Source: an uncultured Actinomycetes bacterium
GTDB lineage: Bacteria; Actinomycetota; Thermoleophilia; Solirubrobacterales; 70-9
Direction of reading: 5' to 3'
DNA: 5,880 nucleotides
Assembly (NCBI GenBank): GCA_937907435.1
Contig: CALCIA010000351.1
Span: 1-5,880 of the forward strand
The translations under genes were made by a program, and so were the position numbers. This document shows, in pieces, positions 5,654 through 5,880 of this stretch. Position 1 is the first letter of the stretch. The number at the start of each line of letters is the position of its first letter. Under the pieces are notes generated by a model, which was not told the origin of the DNA, ran no database searches, and saw only the letters and a program-made list of their open reading frames with translations.

Positions 5654-5716
5654 GGGGTTCGGGGGGCTTGCGGGTGGCCGGGCGGGGGTCCGCGGCGCTG
5701 GCGGCCGTCCGAGGGG

Positions 5717-5774
5717 GTCCTGGGCTCCTCATGGGGGTCCTGGCAGGCTGTGACCCCCATGAGGAGCCCAGGAC
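5717..5774. terminator. Perfect 23-bp inverted repeat after the helicase (possible bidirectional terminator)
   Basis: The arm 5717-5739 (begins GTCCTGGGCTCCTCAT) is the exact reverse complement of 5752-5774, with a 12-nt loop that can partly pair as well. It begins 63 bp after the helicase stop. There is no T-run, so if it ends transcription it would be of the U-less type proposed for actinobacteria. Symmetry would let it serve both strands. The left arm also sits in an 11-bp direct repeat, GGGGGTCCTGG (5713-5723 and 5733-5743), which may reflect its origin by local duplication and inversion. Alternatively it is a dispersed intergenic hairpin element. Confidence 0.6.
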
Positions 5775-5880
5775 GTGAGGGGTGCGTGGGAGAGGCGTCA
5801 CAGGGACGTGAGGAAGTCGGACTTCCGTGACGATCACTGCGGAGAGCTTCCACACCTCGGCCGGATCCGTGACGAAGATG
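5775..5880. other. Right-edge non-coding stretch with short repeats
   Basis: I see no convincing gene here. Two 10-bp direct repeats are present: GGACGTGAGG at 5771-5780 and 5804-5813, and TCCGTGACGA at 5824-5833 and 5866-5875. A compact hairpin, GGAAGTC-G-GACTTCC, lies at 5811-5825, with GTCAC (5797-5801) and GTGAC (5827-5831) further out. The layout suits a control region or a structured leader for a gene beyond the window. An open plus-strand frame from GTG 5775 runs off the end but resembles nothing I know. Confidence 0.35.

Noticed and set aside
5650..5855. Minus-strand frames reading in from the right edge (for example the stretch VTDPAEVWKLSAVIVTEV)
   Set aside because: A short stretch looks protein-like, but the frame runs on through the inverted repeat into the helicase without a sensible end, and no family is recognisable. 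A gene end from beyond the window cannot be excluded.

Overview
The window is very GC-rich, with G/C-ending codons throughout. It looks like ordinary chromosome from a high-GC actinobacterium. The codon use, the form of the citrate synthase and PfkB proteins, and the three small proteins beside gltA feel most like the class Thermoleophilia (Solirubrobacterales-type). That placement is an impression from memory, not a search result.

Layout, left to right. Positions 1-141 are non-coding and hold a short tandem array of a 31-bp unit. Positions 142-1279 carry three small minus-strand genes joined by 4-bp stop/start overlaps: a DUF6941-like protein at the distal end, a small beta-rich protein with a phage-tail-like motif, and an uncharacterised 118-aa protein. 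Positions 1318-2718 encode a type II citrate synthase (gltA), 38 bp upstream of those small genes. Positions 2805-3755 encode a PfkB-family sugar/nucleoside kinase, 86 bp upstream of gltA. All five minus-strand genes could share one transcript in the order pfkB, gltA, small genes, although gltA has its own strong ribosome binding site and a GC hairpin overlaps its stop codon. Positions 3756-4129 are the divergent gap between pfkB and a plus-strand DEAD-box RNA helicase (4130-5653). Positions 5654-5880 are non-coding as far as can be seen and contain a perfect 23-bp inverted repeat.

The divergent gap gives the most notable observations. It contains an 88-bp imperfect palindrome (3824-3911). 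Right after it is what I read as the decayed, frameshifted 3' end of a quinone-oxidoreductase / zinc-type alcohol dehydrogenase (MDR) gene, whose stop codon still overlaps the helicase start as ATGA. This suggests the helicase was once the downstream partner in a coupled gene pair whose first gene was lost by truncation next to the palindrome. A sequencing or assembly error is the main alternative.

Functionally, the window combines entry to the TCA cycle (citrate synthase), a small-metabolite kinase of unknown substrate, RNA remodelling (helicase with a DbpA/CsdA-type RNA-binding tail), and an unstudied three-gene cassette. I see no CRISPR array, insertion sequence, tRNA, rRNA or recognisable defence system. 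I did not find a clearly new multi-gene system. The three-gene cassette is the best candidate for undescribed biology.
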